Origin: Nonomuraea soli
GTDB taxonomy: Bacteria; Actinomycetota; Actinomycetes; Streptosporangiales; Streptosporangiaceae
Reading direction: 5' to 3'
Length of the DNA stretch: 64,000 nucleotides
Assembly: GCF_013761175.1 (NCBI RefSeq)
Contig: NZ_JACDUR010000007.1
Span: 666,915 to 730,914, forward strand
The number at the start of each line of letters is the position of its first letter. The first letter of the stretch is position 1. This document shows positions 33,652-41,979 of this stretch, one piece after another. The translations under genes were made by a program, and so were the position numbers. Under the pieces are notes generated by a model, which saw nothing but the letters and a program-made list of their open reading frames with translations, was not told where the DNA came from and ran no database searches.

Positions 33652-34284
33652 GTGAGAGCGGCACCAACCTGTCCGCGGTGTTTTGGCCCGCTTCATCCGC
33701 CGAGCGCTTGGCACAGCGCCTGGCGGTGCGGCGCGCATGCCGACGTGCTGCCGTTTCAGCCGCCGAAGCTGCCGTCCACCGCGGCCATCGAGCTGATCAG
33801 GCTGAGTTCCGTCGTCCCGGTCTGGCTGCCGTGGCCGTTGCCGCCAGGATGGCTGGTGACCGGATTCGGCGAGGTCGGCGACGAGCGCTCGGGCGGCAGA
33901 GCCAGCGTGGTGGCCCTCAGCGGGCCGTCCGTCACGCACGGGCCCGCCGACCTGCTCATCATCGCCGAGGAGCCGGGCATCGGCCTGGGCGCGGCGTTCG
34001 CCGGCCTCGACGGTCCCGATCCCGGCCAGGGCTTCGACGACGGGCCGCCCAACGCCAAGATCGACGTACTCGGCCATCCCACCGCGTTGTGGTGCGTCAC
34101 GACGGCGCCGGACGACCGCGCGGTGTACGCGGGAGAGGCGCTGGGCAACTGGTTGTGGACGATCGGCTGGCCCGCCGAGGCGGGGTGCCTGATCGCCCTG
34201 GCCCAGCTCAGCCTCCTGGACCTGCGCGAGACCGCGCCGCTCGACGTGCCCTTCGGAGCGTTCTCCCCGAAGCTCGAAGGCTAA
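33652..34284 (+). CDS. Conserved protein with N-terminal zinc-ribbon-like Cys pairs (DUF6758-like)
   Basis: The 210-residue protein begins APTCPRCFGPLHPPSAWHS and has a further WRCGAH, giving a C-x2-C ... C arrangement that may bind zinc. A globular domain with aromatic and acidic motifs follows (LWCVTTAPDDRAVYAGEALG; WTIGWPAEAG). It resembles actinobacterial proteins annotated DUF6758, of unknown function. It is followed after 36 bp by marC. Confidence 0.65.
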   Translation: MRAAPTCPRCFGPLHPPSAWHSAWRCGAHADVLPFQPPKLPSTAAIELIRLSSVVPVWLPWPLPPGWLVTGFGEVGDERSGGRASVVALSGPSVTHGPADLLIIAEEPGIGLGAAFAGLDGPDPGQGFDDGPPNAKIDVLGHPTALWCVTTAPDDRAVYAGEALGNWLWTIGWPAEAGCLIALAQLSLLDLRETAPLDVPFGAFSPKLEG

Positions 34285-34320
34285 GATCGGACGCACTCCC
34301 CCTGAAGACGCAGGGGGACC

Positions 34321-34929
34321 ATGTTCGACCTTCAGTTCTTCGTCGGGGCCTTCGTGACGATGTTCGTCATCATGGACCCTCCCGGCGTCATCCCGCTCTT
34401 CCTGGCCTACACCAACGGCCGGACCCTGGCCGAGCGCAAGCGCATCGCCTGGCAGGCGGCCGTCACGGCGTTCTGCCTCATCGTGGTCTTCGCCGTCTTC
34501 GGCCAGGCGATCCTCGGCTACCTGCACGTCGAAGTGGCGGCCATGCAGATCTCCGGCGGCCTGCTGCTGCTCCTGGTGGCCCTGGAGCTGCTGCGCGGCC
34601 AGACCGCGCCCAAGACCGACGAGGGCATGTCGAGCGTCAACGTCGCCCTGGTGCCGCTCGGCACGCCCCTGCTGGCCGGTCCAGGCGCCATCGTGGCCAC
34701 GATCGTCTTCGCCCAGCAGGCCGAGGGGCACACGGGCAACATCTTCGCGCTGGGGCTGGCCATCGCCGCCGTGCACCTGGTGTTGTGGGTGTTCATGCGG
34801 TTCTCGGTCTCGATCATCAGAGTGATCAAGGAGAACGGCGTCGAACTGATCACCAGGATCGCCGGACTGCTGCTGGCCGCGCTTGCCGTACAACTGATCA
34901 TCAACGCCGTTCGGGCTCTTGTCAGCTAA
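34321..34929 (+). CDS. MarC-family integral membrane protein
   Basis: The 202-residue protein starts FFVGAFVTMFVIMDPPGVIP and has six predicted membrane segments with the MarC/UPF0056 hallmarks: PPG near the N-terminus and PLGTPLLAGPGAIVATI in the fourth segment. The family was named after the mar locus, but its role is uncertain and a transporter function is inferred. The start is the ATG at 34321. The metallo-hydrolase-like gene starts 20 bp downstream. Confidence 0.88.
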   Translation: MFDLQFFVGAFVTMFVIMDPPGVIPLFLAYTNGRTLAERKRIAWQAAVTAFCLIVVFAVFGQAILGYLHVEVAAMQISGGLLLLLVALELLRGQTAPKTDEGMSSVNVALVPLGTPLLAGPGAIVATIVFAQQAEGHTGNIFALGLAIAAVHLVLWVFMRFSVSIIRVIKENGVELITRIAGLLLAALAVQLIINAVRALVS

Positions 34930-34949
34930 ACCCAGTACCATGCGGAAGC

Positions 34950-35657
34950 GTGACAGCGCGTATCGAGCGAGTGGTGACCGAGGGCGTCGTGGACGTCGAC
35001 GGCGTCGACTTCAAGGTCGAGAACAACACGTGGATCGTGGGTGACGACGACGAGGTCATCGTCATCGACCCGGCCCGCGACGCCGACAAGATCATGGAGC
35101 AGGTCGGTGAGCGCGAGGTGCTCGCCGTCATCTGCACCCACGGACTGGCCGACCACGTCGGCGCGGCCATCGAGGTGGCCAGCCGCGACGAGGCCATCGT
35201 CGCCCTCCACCCCAAGGACAAGCCCATCTGGCGGGAGACCTGGTCGGAGACCTGGCCCGACATCGACCTCGAGGACGACGGCCGGTTCGAGGTCGCCGGC
35301 TCCACCCTCGACGTGATGGAGACCCCCGGCATCACGCCCGGCGGCATCTCCCTCTACAGCGAGGACCTGGAGGTCGTCTTCACCGGCAAGTCGCTGCAGG
35401 CCGACGGCCCCGGCAAGCTCGGCGGCGAATACCCCGCCCTGGCCGACCAGCTGACCTCGATCGGCGGCCGGCTCTTCACCCTGCCGATGGGCACCCGGGT
35501 GCTGCCCGCGCAGGGCGAGGAGACCACCGTCGGCGACCTGGAGCCACACTTCGACGACTGGGTCTCCGGCTCGCTGACGCGGACCGAGCAGCCCGAGGGG
35601 CCGCTCCTCGACGGCACCAAGGCCTCCGGGATCTCGCTCGACCCGAGCGACGACTGA
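34950..35657 (+). CDS. Metallo-beta-lactamase-fold protein lacking most metal ligands
   Basis: The 235-residue protein aligns by eye along its whole length with actinobacterial MBL-fold hydrolases (NNTWIVGDDDEVIVIDPARD at the start, TTVGDLEPHFDDW at the end). Four metal-site positions are substituted. The motif H-x-H-x-D-H is HGLADH (Leu66 for the second His). The third motif GHTPG is GITPG (Ile128). FTGDTL is FTGKSL (Lys147), and PGHG is PAQG (Gln188). The first His and the DH pair remain (His64, Asp68, His69). Start is GTG 34950 with GCGGAAG. The intact frame suggests a retained non-hydrolytic role. Confidence 0.85.
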   Translation: MTARIERVVTEGVVDVDGVDFKVENNTWIVGDDDEVIVIDPARDADKIMEQVGEREVLAVICTHGLADHVGAAIEVASRDEAIVALHPKDKPIWRETWSETWPDIDLEDDGRFEVAGSTLDVMETPGITPGGISLYSEDLEVVFTGKSLQADGPGKLGGEYPALADQLTSIGGRLFTLPMGTRVLPAQGEETTVGDLEPHFDDWVSGSLTRTEQPEGPLLDGTKASGISLDPSDD

Positions 35658-35660
35658 GTC

Positions 35661-36497
35661 GTGTACGACCAGCTCCCGCTGGAGGGCATGCCGCGGCGGC
35701 TCTACTCCTGCACGCCGTCGCGGCTCAACACCTGGCTCGACTGCCGCAGGCGCTACCGGTTCACCTATCTCGACCGGCCCGCGCCCCAGAAGGGCCCGGC
35801 GTGGGCGCACAACAGCGTCGGGGCCAGCGTGCACAACGCGCTGGCCGGCTGGTGGCGGGAGCCGTACGAAAAACGCACCCCCGTCATGGCGAGCATCCTG
35901 CTCACCAACGGGTGGATCTCCGAGGGCTTCCGCGACGCCGAGCAGTCGACGGTCTTCCGCGACCGCGCCCGTGAGATGGTCGCCGGATACGTCAGCACGC
36001 TCGACCCCTCCGACGAGCCGGTGGGCGTGGAGCGCACGGTCGGCACCCGCACCAAGGTGATCGCCGTGTCCGGCCGCATCGACCGGCTCGACCGGCGGGG
36101 CGACGAGCTGGTCGTGGTCGACTACAAGACCGGGCGTCGGCCGCTGACGCAAGACGACGCCCGCTCGTCGCTGGCGCTGGCGATCTACGCGATCGCCGCC
36201 TCGCGCATGCTGCGCACCCCCTGCCGCAAGGTGGAGCTGCATCACCTGCCCACCGGCGAGATCGTCGAGTGGGAGCACTCCGACGAATCCCTCGGCCGCC
36301 ACCTGCGCCGCGCCGAGGAGATGGCCGAGGAGGCGGGAGCGGCCGACGAGAGCTATCGCGACGGCGACACCGAGAGCATGTTCGCTCCCAGTCCTGGGCC
36401 GATCTGCTCGTGGTGCGACTTTCGCCGTCACTGCCCCGAGGGGCGGGCGGCGGCGCCCGAGCGGCTCCCGTGGGACGGCCTGACCCCCTCCGAGTGA
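35661..36497 (+). CDS. RecB-family exonuclease (PD-(D/E)XK), Cas4-like with four Cys
   Basis: The 278-residue nuclease has the PD-(D/E)XK superfamily motifs: GASVHNAL (His58), VSGRIDRLD (Asp141) and VVDYKTG (Asp154, Lys156). Cys28 in LDCRRRYRF and the cluster C-SW-C-DFRRH-C (Cys248, Cys251, Cys257) complete the four-cysteine set that binds a [4Fe-4S] cluster in Cas4/AddB-type enzymes. It probably degrades or trims DNA ends. No cas genes are nearby. Start is GTG 35661, 3 bp after the MBL-fold gene, which suggests one operon (marC, MBL-like, nuclease). Confidence 0.88.
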   Translation: MYDQLPLEGMPRRLYSCTPSRLNTWLDCRRRYRFTYLDRPAPQKGPAWAHNSVGASVHNALAGWWREPYEKRTPVMASILLTNGWISEGFRDAEQSTVFRDRAREMVAGYVSTLDPSDEPVGVERTVGTRTKVIAVSGRIDRLDRRGDELVVVDYKTGRRPLTQDDARSSLALAIYAIAASRMLRTPCRKVELHHLPTGEIVEWEHSDESLGRHLRRAEEMAEEAGAADESYRDGDTESMFAPSPGPICSWCDFRRHCPEGRAAAPERLPWDGLTPSE

Positions 36498-36542
36498 CGG
36501 GTTCGGCGCCGAACTCCCGATACTCATTTCAGGCCGTCGGCC

Positions 36543-37430
36543 TCAGGCGGCGTGTTGTGCCCATCGGCGGGGGTCGGTCAGCCCTCTGAGCCCCTTGCCC
36601 ATGTCGTAGCCCGCCGCTCCGAGCCGGTCGCGCGCGTCCTGGAGCATCTGCCGCGTGGCGGGCATGAAAGCCCGGTCGTGCACCGGCTCAGGCACCGAGT
36701 TCATCGCCAGCCGCCACGCCCGCAGCCCCGCCGTCACCCCGGCCTGCGGCACCTGGGGCAGCAGGCCGTACATGCGCCTGGCCCACTCGGGCAGCGAGAG
36801 GTAGCACAGCGCCCCGAACGGGAAGTAGAGCGGTTTGCCCGGATTGAGCACCCTGAGCTCCTTGGGCAGCGTCGGCCACAGCAGGAACCGCACCGTCTCC
36901 ACGGCCTCGGGGACGGGCCGCAGCTTCGGGCGTATCTCCTTGAAGTAGGCGTCCATCTCCGCCAGCGAGCCGGGTACGTCCTCCTCGTGCAACCCGACGT
37001 AGGTGGCCGACCGGCGCTGCTCGCGCAGGTAACGGTCGGCCTGGCGCTCGCTGAGGCCCAGCCCGCCGCGCCTGGCGACCTCCAGGTACGACGAGACCTC
37101 GGCGCAGTGCACCCACAGGAGCAACTCGGGGTCGTCGACCCGATGGTGCCGCCCTTCGTGGAGGATCCGCAGCTGCCGGTGGATGCCGCGCACCCGCCGG
37201 CCGATCTCGTCGGCCTGCTCCGGGCTGCCGAAGGTGACCCGGCCCACGAAATCGGCCGTACGGCGCAGCCGGCCGAACGGGTCGTCCTGGAAGTTGGAGT
37301 TCTGCCAGACGCCCAGCATCGCCATCGGATGCAGCGCCTGGAGCATGAGGCCGCGCACGCCGCCCACCCACATCGCCCGGTCGAGGTGGACCAGCCACGT
37401 GACCGACTGCGGGGGCTGAACCGTTTCCAT
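36543..37430 (-). CDS. Oxygenase MpaB-family (DUF2236) protein
   Basis: The 295-residue protein has features of the DUF2236/oxygenase-mpaB family: an N-terminal LMLQALHPMAMLGVWQN, VTFGSPEQADEIG, LRILHEGRHHRVDDPELLLWVH, and a C-terminal GKGLRGLTDPRRWA. These proteins bind heme via conserved His and Asp/Arg residues. The family includes latex-clearing protein and an endoplasmic-reticulum oxygenase of mycophenolate synthesis. The substrate here is unknown. Start ATG at 37430. It follows the next gene by 2 bp on the same strand, suggesting co-transcription. Confidence 0.85.
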   Translation of the reverse strand: METVQPPQSVTWLVHLDRAMWVGGVRGLMLQALHPMAMLGVWQNSNFQDDPFGRLRRTADFVGRVTFGSPEQADEIGRRVRGIHRQLRILHEGRHHRVDDPELLLWVHCAEVSSYLEVARRGGLGLSERQADRYLREQRRSATYVGLHEEDVPGSLAEMDAYFKEIRPKLRPVPEAVETVRFLLWPTLPKELRVLNPGKPLYFPFGALCYLSLPEWARRMYGLLPQVPQAGVTAGLRAWRLAMNSVPEPVHDRAFMPATRQMLQDARDRLGAAGYDMGKGLRGLTDPRRWAQHAA

Positions 37431-37432
37431 GG

Positions 37433-38317
37433 TCAGACTTTATTGGACTTTTGATCCAATGTCTCTGCCGTGTTCCAGAAGCGCACCAGCGCCGACGCCG
37501 TCGTCTCCGGGGCCTCGACCGCGGGGGAGTGCACCGCGCCGGGCACCACCACGCAGTCGGCCTCCAGCCGCTCGGCCGTCGCGGCCTGCAGCTCCGGCGC
37601 CCAGCCGTCGTCGTGCTCGCCGAACAGCACCAGCATCGGAACGCCCGCCTCCTGGAGCTCCTCCGTGCGGTCGTCGATCTCCAGGCACTGCTCGGCCATG
37701 GCCGCCAGGGCGGTCGGGGAGTTGGCCAGCATGCGCTTGCGCAGGAAGGCCATGATGTCGTCGGAGACCCCGCTGGCCAGAGCCTCCGGCTCGAACCTCG
37801 TCTGCCACAGGTGCTCCAGACCCAGATCCGTCGCCTCTTCGAGGATCTTCCTGCCGCCCTTGGCGCGACGTCCCGTGATGCCGACCGGGCCGGTGGCCAT
37901 CATCGTGTACGACGCGAACCTGTGAGTGCCGTCGATCACCGCCGCCCTGGTCACCAGGCCGCCGAAGGAGTGGCCCACCAGGTGCACGGGCTCGCCGTCG
38001 CCGATGACACCCGCGAGCACGTCGATGTCGGCGCCCAGCTCGCCGCACGCGTAGGCGCCGCGGTCGTCGGGCCCCGGGGTTTCGTACTGCCCCTTCAGGT
38101 CGATCGCCACGATGCGCCTGCCCGACTGGGCCAGGGTCTGCAGCACCGCGATGAAGTCTTCCTTGCTGCCCGTCAGCCCGGGGACCAGCAGCGCGGGCCC
38201 GCGCTCGGCGATGCCGCTGCCGGGAAGAGCCTCGAGAGCCGCGAACGTGCCTCGCGGCGTTTCGATCCGCGTGGGCGTCACGCCCGGAGGCAGGGTCAGG
38301 AATCGCGGCGTACTCAC
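37433..38317 (-). CDS. Alpha/beta hydrolase
   Basis: The 294-residue cytosolic hydrolase has oxyanion region LLVPGLTGSKEDF, nucleophile elbow GHSFGGLVTR (Ser at about residue 121) and a late His in PGAVHSPAVEAPE. The chain ends in a charged tail. The start codon is uncertain: GTG 38317 was chosen because similarity begins there; two upstream TTG codons are alternatives and no strong ribosome site is seen. It is upstream of the MpaB-family gene and divergent from a GNAT gene. The substrate is unknown. Confidence 0.85.
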   Translation of the reverse strand: MSTPRFLTLPPGVTPTRIETPRGTFAALEALPGSGIAERGPALLVPGLTGSKEDFIAVLQTLAQSGRRIVAIDLKGQYETPGPDDRGAYACGELGADIDVLAGVIGDGEPVHLVGHSFGGLVTRAAVIDGTHRFASYTMMATGPVGITGRRAKGGRKILEEATDLGLEHLWQTRFEPEALASGVSDDIMAFLRKRMLANSPTALAAMAEQCLEIDDRTEELQEAGVPMLVLFGEHDDGWAPELQAATAERLEADCVVVPGAVHSPAVEAPETTASALVRFWNTAETLDQKSNKV

Positions 38318-38400
38318 GTGGGGCAACAATACCCAGCCACCTCGGCTGCGACACCGGTCACGCGACTACGCTGGTGCGAGTCCTGGGGAGATGAAGGTGT

Positions 38401-38970
38401 ATGGGTGAGCTTGTGATCCGGCCGGCCGACTCATGGTCCGACCTGTGCGAGGTGTTCGGGCCACAGGGGGCGTACTCCGGATGCTGGTGCATGTACTTCC
38501 GCGTGACGAACGCCGAATATCGCGACCTGCGCGGCGACGGGGCACGCGAGCGGATGCGGGAGCTGGTGGAGTCGCCGGGGGCCGCGCCAGGGCTGCTGGC
38601 GTACCTCGGCGAGGCGCCGGTGGGGTGGTGCACGATCGCGCCACGGACCGAGTTCGTACGGCTCGCGGGCTCGCGTGTGGCCAAGCCGGTCGACGAGTCC
38701 GAGCCGGTGGAGGGGGTGTGGTCGGTGCCGTGCTTCTACGTGACGCGGGCCGGGCGCGGCAGGGGAGCGGCCGCGGCGCTGCTGGAGGCGGCGGTGGAGT
38801 TCGCGCGGAGCCAGGGGGCCCGGGCGGTCGAGGGGTATCCGAGGGACTCGGAGAAGAAGCTCCCGGCGGCGGAGCTGTTCCACGGGTGGAAGGGGCTGTT
38901 TGAGGGGGCGGGCTTCGTGGAGGTGGCCCGCAGGACTCCGACGCGCCCCCTGATGCGCCTGGAGCTCTGA
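38401..38970 (+). CDS. GNAT-family N-acetyltransferase with CWC motif
   Basis: The 189-residue protein has an acetyl-CoA binding loop (VTRAGRGRGAAAALLEAAVE, about residues 113-132) and a Cys-rich N-terminal motif GCWCMYFR (residues 27-34) seen in a subset of bacterial GNATs. The C-terminus includes ELFHGWKGLFEGAGFVEVA. The acceptor substrate is unknown. The ATG at 38401 is 83 bp from the divergent alpha/beta hydrolase gene. Confidence 0.82.
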   Translation: MGELVIRPADSWSDLCEVFGPQGAYSGCWCMYFRVTNAEYRDLRGDGARERMRELVESPGAAPGLLAYLGEAPVGWCTIAPRTEFVRLAGSRVAKPVDESEPVEGVWSVPCFYVTRAGRGRGAAAALLEAAVEFARSQGARAVEGYPRDSEKKLPAAELFHGWKGLFEGAGFVEVARRTPTRPLMRLEL

Positions 38971-39087
38971 CCGCCCGCCGTACCCCGGAGGCTGTGACCG
39001 CCCCCGGGAGTTTCGACCGCTCCCGAACCCTGGAGCGCTCGCCGCACCTCGACGCGCCCTGGAGCACGGGCCGCCCGCCGTACGACA

Positions 39088-39115
39088 AAGGGCGCGGCCG
39101 GATGGCCACGCCCTT
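39088..39115. terminator. Hairpin terminator between GNAT and helicase genes
   Basis: AAGGGCGCGGCC (39088-39099) and GGCCACGCCCTT (39104-39115) pair with one C-A mismatch around a GGAT loop. It lies 18 bp after the helicase stop on the minus strand and could stop both strands. The rest of the 163-bp gap holds nothing else recognisable. Confidence 0.7.
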
Positions 39116-39133
39116 CGATCGCTCAACGCCACA

Positions 39134-41035
39134 TCAGCGGCGCCGCTGGCCTCCGCCTGCGGCGCCGTTGCCACGGGCGCGGCGGCGCTGCTGCTGCCGC
39201 TCGGTGGCCGCCGACGGGGCGATCTCGTCATCGTCGGTCGCCAGGTCAGGCGACTGGAAGATCACCTGGAACGGGCTCGCGGGCACGATCCGCTCCGGCT
39301 CCCGGCGCACCGGGGGCGGCGGCGTGCTGAGGAAACTCGGCGCCTCCGCCGCCACGGGCTGAGCGACAGGCTGAGCCGCAGGCTGGGCCACGGGCTCGGC
39401 CACGACGGGCTCGGCCACGACGGCGTCGCGCCGCGAACGCACGCGCCGGGGCGCCTCGTCCACAGCCGGGGCCACCGCCGGAGCGGCAGCCGGGACCTCG
39501 GCGGGAACCGACTCGTTCACCGCGCGCCTGGTGCGGGTGCGCTTGGGCTTGACCTCCAGCTCATCGGCTGAGATCAGCGCCGGCGTCTCCTCGACCTTGC
39601 GCTCGGGCATGGAACCGACCTCCGCCTCGACAACCTGGGTTTCCTCGACGCTGCGACCGCTACGGGTGCGGCGGCGCTCGCGTGGCGCTCGCGCGGGACG
39701 CTCGCGCTCCTTGACGCGGGTGCGTGACCGTCCGGTCTCGCCCAGGTCCTCGAGCCTCTCGGCGTCGAGTCCTGCCCGCTTGCGGGCCTCGCGGGGCAGA
39801 ACGCCCTTGGTGCCCTCGGGGATCCCCAGCTCGGCGTAGACGTGCGGCGAGGAGGAGTAGGTCTCTTCCGGCTCGGCGAACTCCAGGCCGAGCATCTGGT
39901 TGATCATCTTCCAGCGGGTCAGCTGCTCCCACTCGACGAAGGTGACCGCGATGCCGGTGCGGCCCGCACGCCCGGTGCGGCCGATCCGGTGGACGTAGGT
40001 CTTCTCGTCGTTGGGGGTGTCGTAGTTGACCACGTGGGTGACGTCGTCGATGTCGATGCCGCGCGCCGCCACGTCGGTGGCGACCAGCACGTCGATCTTG
40101 CCGTTGCGGAAGGCGCGCAGGGCCTGCTCCCGCTGGCCCTGACCCAGGTCGCCGTGGACGGCCGCCGCCGCGAAACCGCGGGTCTGCAGCTGCTCGGAGA
40201 CCATGTCGCAGGCGCGCTTGGTCTCGCAGAAGACCATGGTCAGCCCGCGGCCCTCGGCCTGGAGCATGCGTGCCAGGAGCTCGATCTTGTCCATGCGGTG
40301 GACCCGCCAGACGAACTGGCGGACCTGCGGGGTCAGCTCGCTCTCGTCGACGTCGCTGTTCTCGGCGCGGACGTGCGTCGGACGGTTCAGGTACTTGCGC
40401 GACAGCGCGACGATCTCGCCGGGCATGGTCGCCGAGAACAACATCGTCTGCCGCTCGTCGGGGACGAGCTTGAAGATGCGCTCGATGTCGGGCAGGAAGC
40501 CGAGGTCCATCATGCGGTCGGCCTCGTCGAGCACCAGCATCGTCACCTGGCTCAGGTCCAGGTGCTTCTGCTTGACCAGGTCGAGCAGACGCCCGGGCGT
40601 GCCGACGATGACGTCGACGCCGGCCTTGAGCGCCTCGACCTGAGGCTCGTACGCGCGCCCGCCGTACACGGTCAGCACGCGGGAGCCGAGCTTGCCCGCG
40701 GCGGTCGTCAGGTCTTCCGAGACCTGGATCGCCAGCTCGCGGGTGGGCACGACCACGAGGCCGCGCGGCTTCTTGCGGGATTTGCGTGGCTTGCCGATGC
40801 TCTGCAGCATGGCGATGCCGAACGCGTAGGTCTTGCCCGTGCCGGTGCGAGCCTGACCGATGAGGTCCTGGCCCGCCAGCGCGAGCGGGAGCGCCATTTC
40901 CTGGATGGGAAAGGCGGTGGAGATGCCCTCGGTCTCGAGGGCATCGGCGATCTCCGGAATGACTCCGAGTTCACGGAACGTAGTCAGGTTGGCCTGCCTC
41001 AGTCTCACCAGTGAAGACTGGGTCTCCGGGATCAT
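39134..41035 (-). CDS. DEAD-box ATP-dependent RNA helicase
   Basis: The 633-residue RhlE-like protein has an intact helicase core. The Q motif is FRELGVIPEIADALETEGI; motif I is ARTGTGKT, Ia PTRELA and II DEADRMMD. SAT, VLVATDVAARGIDI and HRIGRTGRAGRTG follow. The ~220-residue C-terminal tail is rich in Arg, Pro and Ala with low complexity (RRTRSGR; VAEPVAQPAAQPVAQ; ending in basic Gly/Arg) and probably binds RNA. It acts in ribosome assembly and mRNA turnover. ATG 41035. It is divergent from the ferritin-like gene. Confidence 0.92.
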   Translation of the reverse strand: MIPETQSSLVRLRQANLTTFRELGVIPEIADALETEGISTAFPIQEMALPLALAGQDLIGQARTGTGKTYAFGIAMLQSIGKPRKSRKKPRGLVVVPTRELAIQVSEDLTTAAGKLGSRVLTVYGGRAYEPQVEALKAGVDVIVGTPGRLLDLVKQKHLDLSQVTMLVLDEADRMMDLGFLPDIERIFKLVPDERQTMLFSATMPGEIVALSRKYLNRPTHVRAENSDVDESELTPQVRQFVWRVHRMDKIELLARMLQAEGRGLTMVFCETKRACDMVSEQLQTRGFAAAAVHGDLGQGQREQALRAFRNGKIDVLVATDVAARGIDIDDVTHVVNYDTPNDEKTYVHRIGRTGRAGRTGIAVTFVEWEQLTRWKMINQMLGLEFAEPEETYSSSPHVYAELGIPEGTKGVLPREARKRAGLDAERLEDLGETGRSRTRVKERERPARAPRERRRTRSGRSVEETQVVEAEVGSMPERKVEETPALISADELEVKPKRTRTRRAVNESVPAEVPAAAPAVAPAVDEAPRRVRSRRDAVVAEPVVAEPVAQPAAQPVAQPVAAEAPSFLSTPPPPVRREPERIVPASPFQVIFQSPDLATDDDEIAPSAATERQQQRRRARGNGAAGGGQRRR

Positions 41036-41254
41036 GTGGTCCGCGCGGAGAGGCCAGTCCTCTCAATTCGTCAGCGACCGTTGTGTCTCTCGCCGAGCTA
41101 CGCTTGGCGGCTCGGGCGCATCAACTCGCGCCCTCGCGAACCCAGAAATCGGGGGTTGGCGGGAGAGATTCCCCCGGACTAACACAGTGCGGTCGCACTT
41201 TCACACAACAGTGTACTCGATAGCACAACGCTGGCCGAGACTCAGGTTGTTCCC

Positions 41255-41905
41255 ATGACCTACGCTGCGTCCATGACGGAATCCGGTGATGTCGATCTCC
41301 TCGGTGCTCTCGCCTATGCCGAACTCACGGCCTTCCTGCGCATGGCCGAGGACGCCTCCCAGCTGGCGCCGAACCTGACCGACCGCGCCGAGCTCGGATC
41401 GCTGGCCGTGGCCGAGTACGGACACTTCGTGCTGCTGCGCGACCGGCTGGCCGAGCTGGGCGCCGATCCCGAGTCCGCGATGGCGCCCTTCGCCGAGGCC
41501 TTCGACTCCTGGCACGAGCTGACCAAGCCGGGCGACTGGCTGCAGGCGCTCGTCAAGGCGTACGTGGGACTCGGCATCGCGCTCGACTTCTACCGCGAGG
41601 CCGCCCGTCATCTGGAGCCCTCGATCGCGCCGCTCGTCGAGGAGGTCCTGGCCGACCAGGAGCGCTCGGAGTTCGTGGTCGACCGGGTGCGCGCGGCGCT
41701 GGCCGACGACCCGACGCAGGCGGGACGGCTGGCGTTGTGGGCCAGGCGCCTCGTGGGCGAGGGGCTCAGCCAGGCCCAGCAGGTGGCCGCCTCCCGGCCC
41801 CAGCTCGCCCAGCTCCTGGCCGATGCCGACCAGGCGGACATCGCGCGCCTGTTCGCCCAGCTGACGGAGGAGCACGGCAAGCGCATGGCCGCCCTGGGCA
41901 TCTGA
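41255..41905 (+). CDS. Ferritin-like fold protein (MiaE-like)
   Basis: The 216-residue protein is predicted helical with a ferritin-like layout: YAELTAFLRMAEDASQL, then VAEYGHFVLLRDRLAEL (Glu and His as likely metal ligands), LVKAYVGLGIALDFYRE and LADQERSEFVVDRV. It resembles tRNA-(ms2io6A)-hydroxylase-type and other actinobacterial ferritin-like proteins. In streptomycetes, as I recall, it also sits beside a DEAD-box helicase gene, a TetR gene and DUF3107. The start is ATG 41255 or 41273 with no clear ribosome site. Confidence 0.78.
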   Translation: MTYAASMTESGDVDLLGALAYAELTAFLRMAEDASQLAPNLTDRAELGSLAVAEYGHFVLLRDRLAELGADPESAMAPFAEAFDSWHELTKPGDWLQALVKAYVGLGIALDFYREAARHLEPSIAPLVEEVLADQERSEFVVDRVRAALADDPTQAGRLALWARRLVGEGLSQAQQVAASRPQLAQLLADADQADIARLFAQLTEEHGKRMAALGI

Positions 41906-41979
41906 GCGCCGTCCCCAGGGGCCTGTTCGCGGGGCGTACGGCGGGCAAATCTCCGCTTGCGGAGCCGTACGGCGGGCAG

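Noticed and set aside
33642..34950. An open frame upstream of and continuous with the MBL-fold gene, which could be a long N-terminal extension
   Set aside because: It crosses the DUF6758-like and marC genes, which have real motifs in another frame. The MBL similarity starts at GTG 34950 with a ribosome site.
35661..36497. Reading the Cas4-like nuclease as part of a CRISPR system
   Set aside because: No other cas gene or array within the window. RecB-family nucleases of this type occur alone in actinobacteria.
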